From Loripinus fragilis (lineage: Eukaryota > Mollusca > Bivalvia > Lucinida > Lucinidae), in contig OZ026528.1 in assembly GCA_964019695.1 (NCBI GenBank), positions 58,175,602 to 58,239,601 of the forward strand: DNA of 64,000 bases. Reading direction: 5' to 3'. This document shows positions 1-11,043 of this stretch, in pieces (the stretch's first letter is position 1; each line of letters starts with the position of its first letter). The position numbers and the translations under genes were made by a program. Below the pieces are notes generated by a model. The model saw nothing but the letters and a program-made list of their open reading frames with translations. It searched no databases and had not been told where the DNA came from.

Positions 1-361
1 GCACTGACGTAGATATCATAGTGTACTTAAGTGCACCTTTAGTTCGCTTTTAATGCTCCCCACCATGTACACTAGAGTGTACTGTTAATCCAATGGACAG
101 AGCTATATTACCAAAATCAATCCTGAACACACTATGGTCAACTTTATCGGGACACTAGCTTGGAAATGTCTGCAACAATTTAAATATATTGTTACAGAAT
201 GCATATTATCTAACAACTTGAGAACATGTGACCACACATTTATTATTAGAGTACAGATTCCTAAAGTTTTGATTTATTTGAGGTTCGTCATCATATAAAA
301 CGTCATATTGTAGTGGTGGCAGATTCTGAGGCTGAATTTTACCAGGCAGTGGAGGAGACCA
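1..361. other. Gene-free stretch, AT-rich
   Basis: I see no exon, RNA gene or repeat that I can name. It lies downstream of exon 23 of the receptor and may be intron or 3' flank. Confidence 0.4.
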
Positions 362-679
362 CTGTTGTTGTGACAAATATTCAGAGTAGATCAGGGTGCT
401 CGATGGTGTTGCTTCTCTGGAGGTCGGATGTTGAGGCCCATGACATTGCCTATGGAGCCATTATCTTAGACTGCCAAAAGTCTTGCGGCTGTTGTTGTGA
501 CAAGTATTCAGAGTAGGTCTGGGTGCTCAATGGTGTTGCTACTCTGAAGGTTGGGTGTTGTAGTTTCTGGATATGTGTGCATGTAGTTAGGCATTGGTGA
601 GAAGGCCCATGACTTTGCCCATGGAGCCATTATCTTAGACTGCCAAAAGTCTTGTGGCTGTTGTTGTGACTGCTACAGT
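362..679. repeat. Imperfect tandem repeat, about 2.5 units
   Basis: The phrase ctgttgttgtgac recurs at 362, 489 and 658, each followed or preceded by the same neighbourhood (cagagtag, ggtgctc, cttagactgccaaaagtctt). The short open frame inside it on the plus strand has no other support. Confidence 0.75.
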
Positions 680-873
680 GGTTCTGGTTGGTGTTTGGGA
701 AATTTTACAGGGTAGAGATCATTGTCCTCTAGCCTTCTATTGATTGGGTCTTTCTCTCTTACTTCTTTTAATGTCGTTTCGTGTTCCCTTATGCCATGAA
801 AAATGGCTGCTGAGCCTGGAGAAAACTGAAAAAGCTGTTGTTTTTTTCTACCAGCATTGTACATGATAAATAA

Positions 874-1070
874 GGGAGCGCAGTGGCTCAGTGGTAGATT
901 GCTTGACTCGAGACGAGAGGCTGCAGGTTCGAGCGTCACTGGCGTCACTGCGTTCTGGTCCTTGAGCAAGACACATTTATCCTAGCTTAGTACTGGTTCA
1001 ACCCAGGAAGACCCGTTCCTGTTTAACTGAAAGATTGTTGATGGGACGTAAAGAATCAAATCAAACAAAC
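874..1070 (+). mobile_element. SINE-A copy 1 (tRNA-derived)
   Basis: Head gggagcgcagtggctcagtg has a tRNA-like A box and ggttcgagc a B box. The tail ends at gggacgtaaagaatcaaatc. Seven copies occur in the window in both orientations. Confidence 0.85.
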
Positions 1071-1202
1071 TGTAGATGATAACTCGTAATAAAATTCCTG
1101 TCCATGTTGATGTCCAGATACGCATTATGAAGCGGCGTTTTACGTACTGATCGCAGATAATTATATAAAATATCATGCATTGGGTCAGTGAAGTTTTGCA
1201 TA

Positions 1203-1441
1203 TGAGCCGGGGCATGAGATTTCTAACAATTTGATATGTTGACAAGTGTAGACTCTGATGAGCCTCTGCAGCCTCCTTTTAAGCTTAGAAACTCCAAATG
1301 GTGTTCAGTCAGTAGCTTAACAATCATAGAATACTCAAGCGACTAGCAAAGGCTCTGATCAGACTGCGCATGTGCGCAGGCTGATCTGAGGCTTTGCTGA
1401 TCGCACATACCACATTGTAGGAAATCTCATGCACTGGCTCA
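1203..1441. mobile_element. MITE family M, copy 1
   Basis: A near-palindromic element of about 240 bp bounded by tgagcc...ggctca. The arms carry ggcatgagatttc / gaaatctcatgc, and the centre is ctgatcagactgcgcatg. Confidence 0.8.
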
Positions 1442-1617
1442 TATAATAGTGAATCCTAAATATGTACTTTGGCAAACAGCTAAGACGCAGATGAAATGGA
1501 CCCATAACGCGTCATTTCATTAGGGTCTACTCTGATTGCTAATTAAACTGATATTCAGAGAAATAAATTTTCAATTTTATTTAGAAATTAGTTCTAACCG
1601 GGCACATACATTTTATT

Positions 1618-2130
1618 GATGACATGGCTACGCTTTTTGCATCTCTGAATAGCCAGGCATGCCTTTTACCATAGACTGTAACGATATTGACAAATGTTCA
1701 ACAATACATGCGGGATGCCAATTCGAATAGTGGTCCCCCGTTGTTAAAATTTCGCATTTTGGTACAATTTGTGAGGCATGACTTTAAAATATTTCACTTT
1801 TACATGCAAAACGTTTTAATTTTAAAAAGCCAAACTCATATTGAAAGCTAAAGTACTGAAATAATGACTCCTCCTGCATGACTTTAGAGGCTGTTGGCCA
1901 AAGAGTCAAAATCCATCAAATGCATTTTTTTAATTGAGGGTGCCTGTATTCGGCAAAGTCTCCAAGATACAAATTTAAAATTTCCCTTAGCCATTTTGTG
2001 TTTATTGTTTACTGATAGGCTGGCCTCTTTGGGAATGCCAATGAAAATTGATAAAATCACACGTGGCCAATTAGAACTTTTGACTGGTATATCACTAGTA
2101 TATATCAATAGTCCTCGCTATATCCTGAAT
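1618..2130 (+). repeat. Dispersed repeat K, copy 1
   Basis: Matches 27606-28130 in the same orientation at roughly 75-80% by eye, starting gacatggctacgctttttgc. No coding capacity recognised; open frames on both strands here are incidental. Confidence 0.7.
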
Positions 2131-2628
2131 TTATAGGTTCAAACCAGAAAGAAGAATCAGATTAAATAAACACAATCATGTCCATGACTTAATTTTTCTT
2201 GTGGTAAATTTTCAGTAGAGATGAAACTATATGGGCGAAACGCTCCATACTGTCAGCATGGCTTTTCTTGTCAAGTGCCAGTTCAGGACGACAATTAAGG
2301 GAGACAACCACTCGACCCTGAAAATAAACAATTCAGATCTATTTTTTACCACCCTTTTAAACTTAAGCATGAAATATCTCGTGATGTGCAACGTCTACAC
2401 TGATGTAGATGTAAAAATAGTTATACTATGATCGTCCACCTTTATGTAAGATAATTCACTCGCTAAAGCTCGTGGATTATCTCCTCATACAGGCGAACAA
2501 CCAATGGTATATTTCTTACATATCTAATTTAGGGGACCAAAATGAAAAGCAACATCATACAAAAAAGAACTTGTCAAATAAAATATTCAAATTTGCAAAT
2601 TTTATAAAAATATCGCACAATAAAAGAG

Positions 2629-2854
2629 TTTTGTTTGTTTTTATGCTTTACGTCCCAGTTTTTATGCTGTACGTCCCAGTCAACAATTGTTCCGTTATGC
2701 CAGGATGGGTCTTCCTGATTGAGCCATTACTTAGCAGCTGATAAAGTATCTTGCCCAAGGACACAATACATTGACACCACTGGCTGTCAGTCTCAAACTA
2801 GCAGCCCACTCTATCCTGGGTCTAATGCTCTACCAACAGTGCCACTGTGCTCCG
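2629..2854 (-). mobile_element. SINE-A copy 2 (diverged)
   Basis: Minus-strand SINE-A ending in gccactgtgctcc, the complement of the A-box head. A 21-bp piece of the tail (ttttatgctttacgtcccag) is duplicated in tandem. Confidence 0.75.
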
Positions 2855-2872
2855 ATGATCCAAAAGCTAGAG

Positions 2873-3080
2873 ATGGCATGAGATTTCCAACAATGTGGCA
2901 TTTTGACAAGTGCAGCCTCCTTTTAAGCTACAAAAACTCCAAATGGTGTTAAGTCAGTAGCTTTACAATCATACAATACTCAATCGACTAGCAAAGGCTC
3001 TGATCAGACTGCGCAGGCTGATTTGAGGCTTTGCTGGTCTAACATACCACATTGTTGGAAATCACATGTCACAGCTTATA
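2873..3080. mobile_element. MITE family M, copy 2 (partial)
   Basis: Carries ggcatgagatttccaacaat ... attgttggaaatcacatgtc with the central tctgatcagactgcgcaggc. One terminus is degraded. Confidence 0.7.
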
Positions 3081-3283
3081 GGTGTTAGGAGTTAGACTCA
3101 GTTTGACTTGACTGTCTTGAATATTCAAAACCTAAACAAATATTGGAAGCAAGCAAGATTTTAGATAGTCGGATGGATGGACAAGAAACAGACAAACGTA
3201 CATAAAGGGCAAGCCAAATTCTTCAAATGGAACGCAATGTGTACCCTTGGACGACCAGAGAAATAACATATGTATCAATCATA

Positions 3284-3430
3284 CACAATATGTTACCAGA
3301 GAAGCATTTTGTATATGTAGGGTACACAATATGTTCTTCGGTAGCATATTTGTGTAGGTTGGGTATACAATATGCTCTTTGAGGGAGCATATTGGTATAC
3401 AATATGCTCTTTGAGGGAGCATATTGTGGG
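3284..3430. repeat. Short tandem repeats with internal palindrome
   Basis: The unit tacaatatgctctttgaggg + agcatattg occurs twice in tandem near 3366-3426, with two more diverged units before it (caatatgttaccagagaagc, caatatgttcttcggtagca). Each unit can fold on itself. Confidence 0.75.
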
Positions 3431-3503
3431 TCTACGGAGCACCCATAACATATGATAAAACTGATTGGGTAATACATATTCACAATTTTATTTCTAATCT
3501 TTT

Positions 3504-3700
3504 GAGGAAGCACAGTTGGTAAGTGGTAGAGTGCTTGACCCGAGACCCAGGGTGTTGCGGGTTCTAGTGTCACTGCTTTGTGTGTGAGCAAGACACATTT
3601 GTCATTGCTTAATACTTTTGCAACTCGAGCAGACCTGTTCCAGCATAGCTAAAAGAAGACTGATGACTGGGACGTAAAGAATCAAATGAAACTAAACAAA
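3504..3700 (+). mobile_element. SINE-A copy 3 (diverged)
   Basis: Begins gaggaagcacagttggtaag and ends with gggacgtaaagaatcaaatg. The A and B boxes are recognisable but mutated. Confidence 0.75.
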
Positions 3701-3907
3701 CAATACTAATCTTTCGTAAACACCTTTTACCGAACTAAACTAAAACTTACATTTGATCACTTGACATAAATTGCTTATTTCTCAACCAAAACATATGTTG
3801 TGGGCACTCTTAACGAAGAAGCTCTCTTGACTACACCAAAAATATAGTAAATCTGATCTGTTCGAAGATATTCATAATATTATGTTAATCTTATAGTTAA
3901 AACTTAC

Positions 3908-4129
3908 ATGTAATTGTTTGACATAAATGTCTTTCAGATCCAGTTTCCTTTGAGTAACACCACGCACATGTAGGCCAAATAAACATCTGAGGACACCATT
4001 TAGAACTTGTAAGAGTTGAGAATGATTGAAGTCCACATCACTTAAGAGAGTAGAAATCGGTACATAGCCCTCTGTTGGTTCGTTAAAGATCCTTTGTTTC
4101 TTCCATAGCGTGTAAAATGATTTTGTTTG
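3908..4129 (-). CDS. Receptor exon 23: cytoplasmic tail with kinase-like motif
   Basis: 222 nt open in phase 0, with acceptor TTTCACAGAG and a perfect GTAAGT donor; the next exon lies outside or was not found. It follows helix 7 directly: Q-T-K-S-F-Y-T-L-W-K-K-Q-R, G-Y-V-P-I-S-T-L-L, then L-F-G-L-H-V-R-G-V-T-Q-R-K-L-D-L-K-D-I-Y. The last run resembles the kinase pattern L-H-x-R-G-[IV]-x-H-R-D-L-K-x-x-N-I-x-V, with catalytic H, D and N replaced by Q, K and D. No glycine loop or V-A-x-K lysine precedes it. The exon is likely; the kinase link is inference. Using the CAG two bases earlier would give a 29-residue tail ending in a stop. Confidence 0.6.
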
Positions 4130-4596
4130 CTCTGTGAAATAATTCTGTCATATTAGATATTATCAAATTTGCACTTGCTGACTTGATAAATGTTAGTATT
4201 TTTTCCAAAGTAGCATTAAAATTTTCTGAAATAATTTCTATTCGAGGATCAGTTTAAAATAATTGAGTCCAACCTTAGAACGTTTAAGTCAAGCAACGTG
4301 GACATAAGTTTAGATGGTAATTCACTGCAGTTATTTGTCATCTATTTAATAACCTAATTTATTTCTGTTGGTAGGCTTTTTGTACAGGATGCTAAGAAAC
4401 AGAATATGACCTGTCGATACAAAGCCTTGTGTGCTTCATTTTTTGAATTATGCCCTTTGAACAGATTTCAAAAAGGAACCTTTTTCACTCCATAACTTAT
4501 ATACACGTTGAAATAGTTTGGTTATATTTGGTAGGCTTATATATCGGATAGATACAGAGTGTAAGAATGAGTGCTCTTCATTACTCATTTCACCTG

Positions 4597-4800
4597 AGCT
4601 GAAGGGTGAGCTATTATGGTTGGTCTTGTCTGCGTGTCATCCATAAAAAATCTTAAAGCAATATCTCCCTCTGAGCCTCATATTAAACATAATTTCACTC
4701 GAATGCTCCCTATAATGCACTTTTCCAATATTCCATAAACAGGTCTGCTCCGCTGAACATGAGATCCATCAGAGCTCAAAACAGAGAACACCCAGTTGAG
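4597..4800 (+). repeat. Fragment related to the 130-bp tandem array family
   Basis: The head cacctgagctgaagggtgag and the phrase ggtctgctccgctgaacatg match the family expanded at 32818-34050. Confidence 0.6.
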
Positions 4801-4919
4801 AATATCTTTGACTAACGTTCTATTCAATATCCTGACCAACGTGCTGTTTAAGACCCAAAACGAGTGCTTATATAATATTGTATATATTTAACGAGTTAGG
4901 GAAATGTGATAATTCTTGT

Positions 4920-4995
4920 CAAGCTTGGTATCCTGGGTCAGGTGTGGTACTTGATAGTATCGATTCCTGATCTTTGCACCCTTACTTACTTCTCC
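4920..4995 (+). repeat. Repeat R, terminal fragment
   Basis: Contains ggtatcctgggtcaggtgtg and gatctttgcacccttactta, the end of repeat R seen in full at 38930-39720. Confidence 0.8.
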
Positions 4996-5945
4996 GCAAC
5001 GAAATTAATACGAGGGGCATTTTTTATGTTCAAAGAATAGGATTGTGTCTCTACAAATAATATAATTTACAGTACTATAAGTTTACATCTTTTGAAAGAT
5101 CTAGCATCTGTCTATTAATTGATATAAATTGTACATCATTAGCGTTTAATTCAGTTAAGATATATAGCTTTGAATAGACCATAGGAAAGTACACTGACTG
5201 AAATTCGTGTCATTTTAAGGGCGCAGTTGGCAGGAAATTAGATGCTGTTAAGTTTCATTCACTATGGTAAAATAAGTATTTGCAAAGCTGAATTTCCTTT
5301 AAAACATCCATTAATATACCAAAGTAATCGTAGTAAATTGCTGGTTCTTATACCTGTTCAAATTAAGATTATGAACAGAATTTAAAATTTCATCTGATTT
5401 TGCACAGTCCATGATATATGTGACCATTCGTCATAAATAATATTGATATATCGCTTAAAGGGTGTACCAGGCAACTTCCAGTACTTTCATACCCCATGTT
5501 TAAAACGTGGGTGGTGTAAATCAATCTAAGGTGGATATCACAATAACAATCATATATGCATTATTTTCCTATTCAACGCTTGTTAAGAGGCACAAAACCA
5601 GTTTTAATGAATTTTCAAATCATAGTAATGCTTCATGACATCATTTATGTACACAAAAAGGAATTTTAGCATACAATAGGCTATTTATTTTGCCGTTCAT
5701 TTCTAATTAAAAACAAAAGTATTAATTTTGTTTTGGAACAAAAAGTGACCATGACACTTTCATTTACTTTATAAACAAGAAACAAAAATATAAAAATACT
5801 TTACGCCTAACATATAAAGTCAAATACAAAAGTATGTTTCGAACTTCATTTTGTATCACTTTTTGCAATAAAAATAAATATGCCTACTGTGAAATTTGCT
5901 TAGGTTCCAAATAAATCTTTATATCCAATATATGTAGCGTATATG

Positions 5946-6190
5946 ATATGGGCCACAATACGAGAAAACCTGTCTTCCGGGGTTGGCGAACAACACAGGT
6001 GCAGACCAGCAGGCGCATCCATGCAGTCTGATCAGCGCCTTTGTTATTCGCTTTCTGGAAAGTATCATATGTAAACTTGCTACAGGTGAAATTTCAACTT
6101 TCTAGATAGTCGCTGTATCTGAGGAGACTGGTTTGAAACTCGATTTGTCGGAAACCCCAAAGACAGATTTTCTCACGACGAGGCCCATAT
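5946..6190. mobile_element. MITE family N, copy 1
   Basis: About 245 bp with termini atatgggcc ... ggcccatat and the adjacent gagaaaacctgtctt / aagacagattttctc arms. The centre is cagtctgatcagcgcctttg. Confidence 0.85.
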
Positions 6191-6429
6191 AATGGTCATA
6201 TTATATTGTAGCATTAAGTGGCCTCTATCTGTAGCTGATTTTTCAGAAGCCATGTATGGCAATCAACCAATTTTCATGCAATTGTTTCTAACGTTCTGTC
6301 AGAGACAGAACCAACCATTGTCAGGTTTTTACCATATTTCCAGTATATAGGTGTGTCTTTGCCTCTTGCAAGTCATTAAAGTGATACATTTTGACATAGT
6401 TGTAGGTTGCATGTATAGATACATGTAAA

Positions 6430-6620
6430 TAGAGAATACTAGGTGAGTGTCTTTTGATATCAAGGTTACCAGGCAAGGCTTTGAGAACGCATGTTGAATC
6501 GCTCGGCAAGGCTTTGAGAACGCTTGTTGACATCGCGAGGCTTGCCGAGGGATTCAACATGCGTTCTCAAAGCCGAGCCTGGTAAACTTGATATCAAAAG
6601 ACGCGAACCTGGTATTCTAT
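6430..6620. mobile_element. MITE family P, copy 1 (with extra arm)
   Basis: Inverted arms tagagaatactaggtgag and cctggtattcta enclose gatatcaag...cttgatatc. The inner segment aaggctttgagaacgc is duplicated compared with the other copies. Confidence 0.8.
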
Positions 6621-7036
6621 TTATCAGTTTACCCATTGTTGAACACTCTTCAAACTAGTGATTATGACGTAATTTTTGATTTTTGTGTTGATTCAGCGTG
6701 TTTTGCGACGTCATTCAAAAGTGTAACGTCATCATGACCTGATAAAGGTAACATGCCGTGAGATAGGAAACGTTTATTAGGTTATGTTGAAACAATTCAG
6801 TTAATGTAAGGGGTGACTGATAAAAGCTCAATCTTTTCAAATGTATATGCAATGTATGTGTTGATGTTCTCTGTTTTCAATACATCAACAGTTCTATGAA
6901 CATAATAAATGCCCCTCATACATTCAATAATACAGGATGCTACTTGTCATATAACTCTGAAATCTTATTTTAGTGTGAAAACGTTTAGATTTTGCAACGT
7001 TGCTGTGGTCGTTATCACATAATGGTACTAAGTATG

Positions 7037-7330
7037 TAAACCACTAGTGGCTTATCTATTTTAAACATGGTGTTATATAACTCCAAGAAGCAACAACATA
7101 TGATATTGTCAATTCATCAGCATGTTGACTTTTTCACACCACAAACATGAGTACTGTTGTTAACGTCATATAATAAATAGAACCTAACATTAATGCTCCT
7201 GTATTATTGCATTTATTAAAATTGTTTCGTAAAATGATATAATGCTTGGCAAGCATCGCACATTATCATCTCCTCAACGTGTTAAATAGTACACCAAAAC
7301 TTGAGCACTCGTGTAAGATCCTCTATATAG
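7037..7330 (-). mobile_element. Family H element, copy 1 (diverged)
   Basis: Opens with aaccactagtggcttatc and closes with gagcactcgtgtaagatcct, the complement of the family H head at 36243 and 61645. Confidence 0.7.
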
Positions 7331-7556
7331 GGTAAAGTCAGGTAAATTCGGACGGTCAGCTAAACTCGGACAGTGACCATGATTGTTTTCTTGAATGAAA
7401 AATAAACTTAGCAGAAAAATAAACTTAGCAAATAGTTAAAATCCAGATGAGACTGCTCTTAATACAATCCTTAAGAGATCATCTAGATTTCAACTGTTTG
7501 CAAATGTCTGTCCGAACTTACCTGATGCCTGTCCAAAGTTACATGGCTTTACCCTA
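7328..7556. mobile_element. MITE with 45-bp inverted ends
   Basis: Left end tagggtaaagtcaggtaaat and right end (complement) tagggtaaagccatgtaact are followed by matching cggac/tggac runs. Only this copy was seen in the window. Confidence 0.75.
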
Positions 7557-7659
7557 ATGGACCAATCGAAATGAAGCCAATAATACGAACCTTTTGGTAA
7601 AGTAACCACTTCTGCTGATGTCTTGTCCTCATCAACTGTTTGTTTCTGAAGTAAAATAT

Positions 7660-7896
7660 GATTCGTGAAATGTGATTTCCAACAATGTGGAATTTTGACA
7701 TGAATAGACTCAGACAAGCCTGTGCAGCCTCCTATTAAGCTTAGAAACTTAAATGTTGATAGTTCAGTAGCATGACTGTCATAGAATGTTCAAGCGACTA
7801 ACAAAAGCTCTGATCAGACTGCCCCTGAGCGTAGGCTGGTCTGAGCCTTTGCTGGTCGCACATACCACATTGTTGGAAACCCCATGCCGCGGCTCA
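7660..7896. mobile_element. MITE family M, copy 3
   Basis: Arms gatttccaacaatgtggaat / acattgttggaaacc, ending gccgcggctca. The left terminus is degraded. Confidence 0.75.
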
Positions 7897-8502
7897 ATTA
7901 TATAGTAAATATGAATTACAAATGTATATCAAAGAGTGGTGTATCTATTTATGTTTAAGGGAGCAGCAACATGACAGTAAGGGAATAATCAGAAAATAAA
8001 AAATCTTATAAGGCAATTTGGGATTAAATTTTGATTATGTATAAAAACATATTCATGTACGGCTTTTTGACGTCATACCATCAAATAATGGTTGCACTCC
8101 ATAGCTTTCATTGCTCAACCATAAAAACATGTGACTTTCTTAATTTAGTTTTCAATTTTGATCAAGTTTGCATTAGGTTGCATGATTTAATACGTGTTTG
8201 CATTTTAGATTTACTTGCTAACAATGTTTCACCCCTCTTTAAGACCGTGCAAATGTATACAAAAGAAAACTGCAAAGCACTCAGTAAGATTTTTTATTTG
8301 TTAAGTTCTCCTTGTATTACATAAAGCGTTAAACGAGGTGGATAAATTGAAAAAATACAGACGCACAAAAATTAGATTACATATTGTATAATTATCATAT
8401 GTAGCTTAAAGTAATTTAAACCGTGTGTTTGATGTTCAACGCTCAATAATATGCTTATACATGTACACACGTTGTTTTTATGACAGTCATTGCTTAATGT
8501 TA

Positions 8503-8749
8503 CTATATGGTCCTTGACGCGAGAAAACCCGTCTTCGGGGTTCGCAAACAACAAAGGCACTGATCAGACCGCGCATATGCACGGTCTGATCAGTGCCATT
8601 GTTGTTCGCTTAACGAAAAGTATAATGTCTAGACATTCTACAAGCAAATTTCAATGTTCTAGCTTGTCTCTGTAGCTTAGCAGGCTCATTTGAATATCAC
8701 TTTTTCGGAAACCTCGAGGACAGGTTTTGTCAGGACGCGGCCCAAATTA
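8503..8749. mobile_element. MITE family N, copy 2
   Basis: Termini atatggtcc ... ggcccaaat, arms gagaaaacccgtctt / gacaggttttgtc. The centre gaccgcgcatatgcacggtc forms a perfect short hairpin. Confidence 0.82.
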
Positions 8750-8751
8750 TG

Positions 8752-8830
8752 TAAACCACTAGTGCTTTATCAACTTTTATACATGACATTATATCACTTC
8801 CAGACGAGACTACATATGATAAATTACAAC
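8752..8830 (+). repeat. Family H fragment
   Basis: gtaaaccactagtgctttat followed by acatgacattatatcacttc matches the tail half of family H. Confidence 0.65.
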
Positions 8831-8876
8831 ACAGTGCTTATTTAACAGGAGTATGTTAATATATGGGCTACACCGG

Positions 8877-9006
8877 AAAGTATGTGCATGAAGTACTGGT
8901 TTACTGCTTAGTCAAGCTTGCCCAGGAAAAAATGTGTTTAGGTGAAATGAATGTCTCTACATGACTATAACTGTTGATGGGGACGTGAAACAGCAAATCG
9001 AACAAA
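8877..9006 (+). mobile_element. SINE-B copy 3 (3' half only)
   Basis: Matches the tail of SINE-B at 28281 and 32075 (aagtatgtgcatgaagtact ... gttgatggggacgtgaaaca). The tRNA-like head is missing. Confidence 0.7.
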
Positions 9007-9280
9007 TTACGAATGCTAGTTTTTATTTGTTAAAAGATTAACACATGTATACAGAAATGTTTTGGATTTGCAAACGAAGCATACACTTTTTCTATTATGA
9101 TCGTGGAATGGGTTTAATGCTGAATTGGAAGTCCCTCTATAAATAATAATTTGATTTAAAAGCCCCCCAAACGAGGTAATAACATAATTTCATGCTCAAC
9201 TAAACTGAGCAAGGTTATCATGCTAATAAATGTAAAATGTCAACAATTATTGTCATTTTAACATTTACTATCCTGAAAAA

Positions 9281-9520
9281 TTGAGCCGCAACACTAGGTT
9301 TCCAACAATCTGGTATGTACCACCGACAAAGCCTCAGATCAGCAGGCACATATGCCCTATCTGATCAGAGCCTTTGCTAGTTGCTTGAATATTCTATGAC
9401 TGATAAGCTACTGACCAAACAGCAATTGGAGTTACTAAGCTTAACAGGAATTTGCACAGGCTCATCTGAGTCTACTCATGTCAAAATACCACATTGTTGG
9501 AAATTTCATGTCATGGCTCA
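9281..9520. mobile_element. MITE family M, copy 4
   Basis: Termini ttgagccgc ... atggctcaa, central ctatctgatcagagcctttg. Confidence 0.8.
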
Positions 9521-9590
9521 ATGTAATATGGTAGTGAAATAAATTCTTGTGAATACATTTTGTATGAAACACGCTTTATAACTGAGCAAT

Positions 9591-9812
9591 GGCATGGCAA
9601 AACCAATGAAATGTATGTGCACCAAGCTAGGAATCAGATTAGCATAAGCATCTACCCAGTCTAATCAGAGTCTTTGTTGTGTCCTAAATGGGTAATTGGC
9701 TTCCTTCATGCAGACAGTGAAGGCTCTGATCAAACTGAGCTGATGCGTAGGCTGATCTCAGACTCATCTTGACGCACATCTATGATGTTAGTTCACTCAT
9801 GGCGCTGCTCAT
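9591..9812. mobile_element. Diverged MITE related to family M
   Basis: Contains tctaatcagagtctttgttg and aaggctctgatcaaactgag in inverted relation, with looser ends. Assignment is tentative. Confidence 0.5.
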
Positions 9813-9844
9813 ATATCTCAAGTACCAGTTATTATAAAGCTTTT

Positions 9845-10300
9845 GGGTCACTGTAAGGCGGCAACTTTAATATTCATATCTTGCCTGGTTTTGCTTATTC
9901 ATCTGCTCATTAGGGGAGTTTAGGTTCTATTTATAATTAAAAAAGAGATAATATGTTGTTTTTGCGTGCATTTCATGAAAATCATGACCATATACTGAAA
10001 TCACATTTATCAATCCTAGAAGCTCATACCACAAACAGTAGTTGGCTTTTGTAGTCTGATCTGGGTCCACAATGTTTGCCTCTATACTTATGTTAACCAA
10101 TAAACAGATATTTTTGGGTGTAGTTATTTTGCTGGACTTTTAGGGGTTAAATTATATGTTTTGTGTCTTTACTGAAGTTTTAGGGCACAAAATGGTTCAG
10201 TTGCTTTCTAATAAAACCACGCCTCATTTTCATTTTTTACCTATGTCTAAGGTAGATCAGTCCTAATTACACATTCATGATGTGCCACATTGACATTCAC
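9845..10300. mobile_element. Element related to 24418-24995
   Basis: Begins cactgtaaggcgg and later carries acgcctcattttcattt ... agatcagtcctaattacaca, the same blocks as in the long-TIR element at 24418, in opposite order. Confidence 0.6.
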
Positions 10301-10385
10301 CCAATAGCCTTATAATACTAAATATGTCGTTTAAAGGTTAATGCAGATATAGGAAAATATTTAAGATTTGATACAGGTAATTTAC

Positions 10386-10516
10386 CTTTTCCCTCATAAT
10401 CGCAGGAAGGGCATATAAGAATGGGTTTAACGCTGAATTGATAGGTAGAACAAAGACAGCTGTCCAAGCATAAACATCAGCAGGAATATCTGTTACTCCA
10501 GTCGTTCCAAGAACAC
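10386..10516 (-). CDS. Receptor exon 22: transmembrane helix 7
   Basis: 131 nt, acceptor GCATAG, donor GTAAAT, phase 1 in and 0 out. D-V-Y-A-W-T-A-V-F-V-L-P-I-N-S-A-L-N-P-F, followed by L-Y-A-L-P-A-I-M-R-E-K, is helix 7 with the N-P-x-x-Y motif (N-P-F-L-Y), then the first residues of helix 8. It completes the rhodopsin-like bundle begun in exon 21. Confidence 0.95.
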
Positions 10517-10646
10517 CTATGCAATAGAAATATTAAAATATAGTATTCAGCATAGAGAAACTGTGATAGCATATACATGTACATCGGCAGGAAATCTGTT
10601 TTTCAAGTCATTGCAAGAACACCAAGGAAATAGAAAAATATTGAAA

Positions 10647-10889
10647 TGAGCCACACATGTGATTTCCATTAATTTGGCTTTCTGTCGAGTGTAGACTCAG
10701 ACGAGCCTGTGCAATCTCCTATTAAGCTAAGAAACTCCGAATGATATTCGGTCAATAGCTTAACAGTCATAGAATATTCAAGTGACTAGCAAAGGCTCTG
10801 ATCAGACTGCACGTAACTATGCGCAGACTGGTCTGAGCCTTTGCTGGTCTAACACACCACATGGCTGGAAATCTCATACCGCGGCTCAA
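10647..10889. mobile_element. MITE family M, copy 5
   Basis: Termini atgagcc ... ggctcaaat, arms catgtgatttcc / ggaaatctcat, inner tctgatcagactgcacg. Confidence 0.8.
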
Positions 10890-11043
10890 ATAGAGTAACT
10901 AGCATAGAGAAACTGTCAAAGCATACACATAGCTTGTTTATATTCTCCTTTTTAAACATGTTTATATTCTATTCTGTAAGAAGTCATATGATCACATTTT
11001 ATATCTATTATCATATGACGTTGCCTCTGGGAGTTATATAATG

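Larger units (their letters stand above)
4130..10385. other. Intron 22 of the receptor (6.3 kb)
   Basis: Between the helix-7 exon and the tail exon. It holds the repeat copies listed separately. In 4190-4590, 5000-5940 and 6620-7020 I see only AT-rich sequence without a recognisable element or exon. Confidence 0.7.

Noticed and set aside
313..516. 67-residue open frame on the plus strand
   Set aside because: It lies inside an imperfect tandem repeat, is broken in the second unit, and has no splice or domain support.
874..1070. tRNA gene
   Set aside because: The head has A and B boxes but no cloverleaf acceptor stem, and the unit recurs seven times with a common non-tRNA tail, so it is a SINE.
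1884..2136. Overlapping open frames on both strands
   Set aside because: They fall in dispersed repeat K, and the second copy at 27606-28130 does not keep either frame.
3745..3800. Possible further tail exon: gacataaattgc next to a second acttacat donor
   Set aside because: It echoes the exon 23 donor region (ctaaaacttacat), but the upstream sequence is a small dispersed repeat (aaccaaaacatatgttgtgg) and no sensible acceptor or frame exists.
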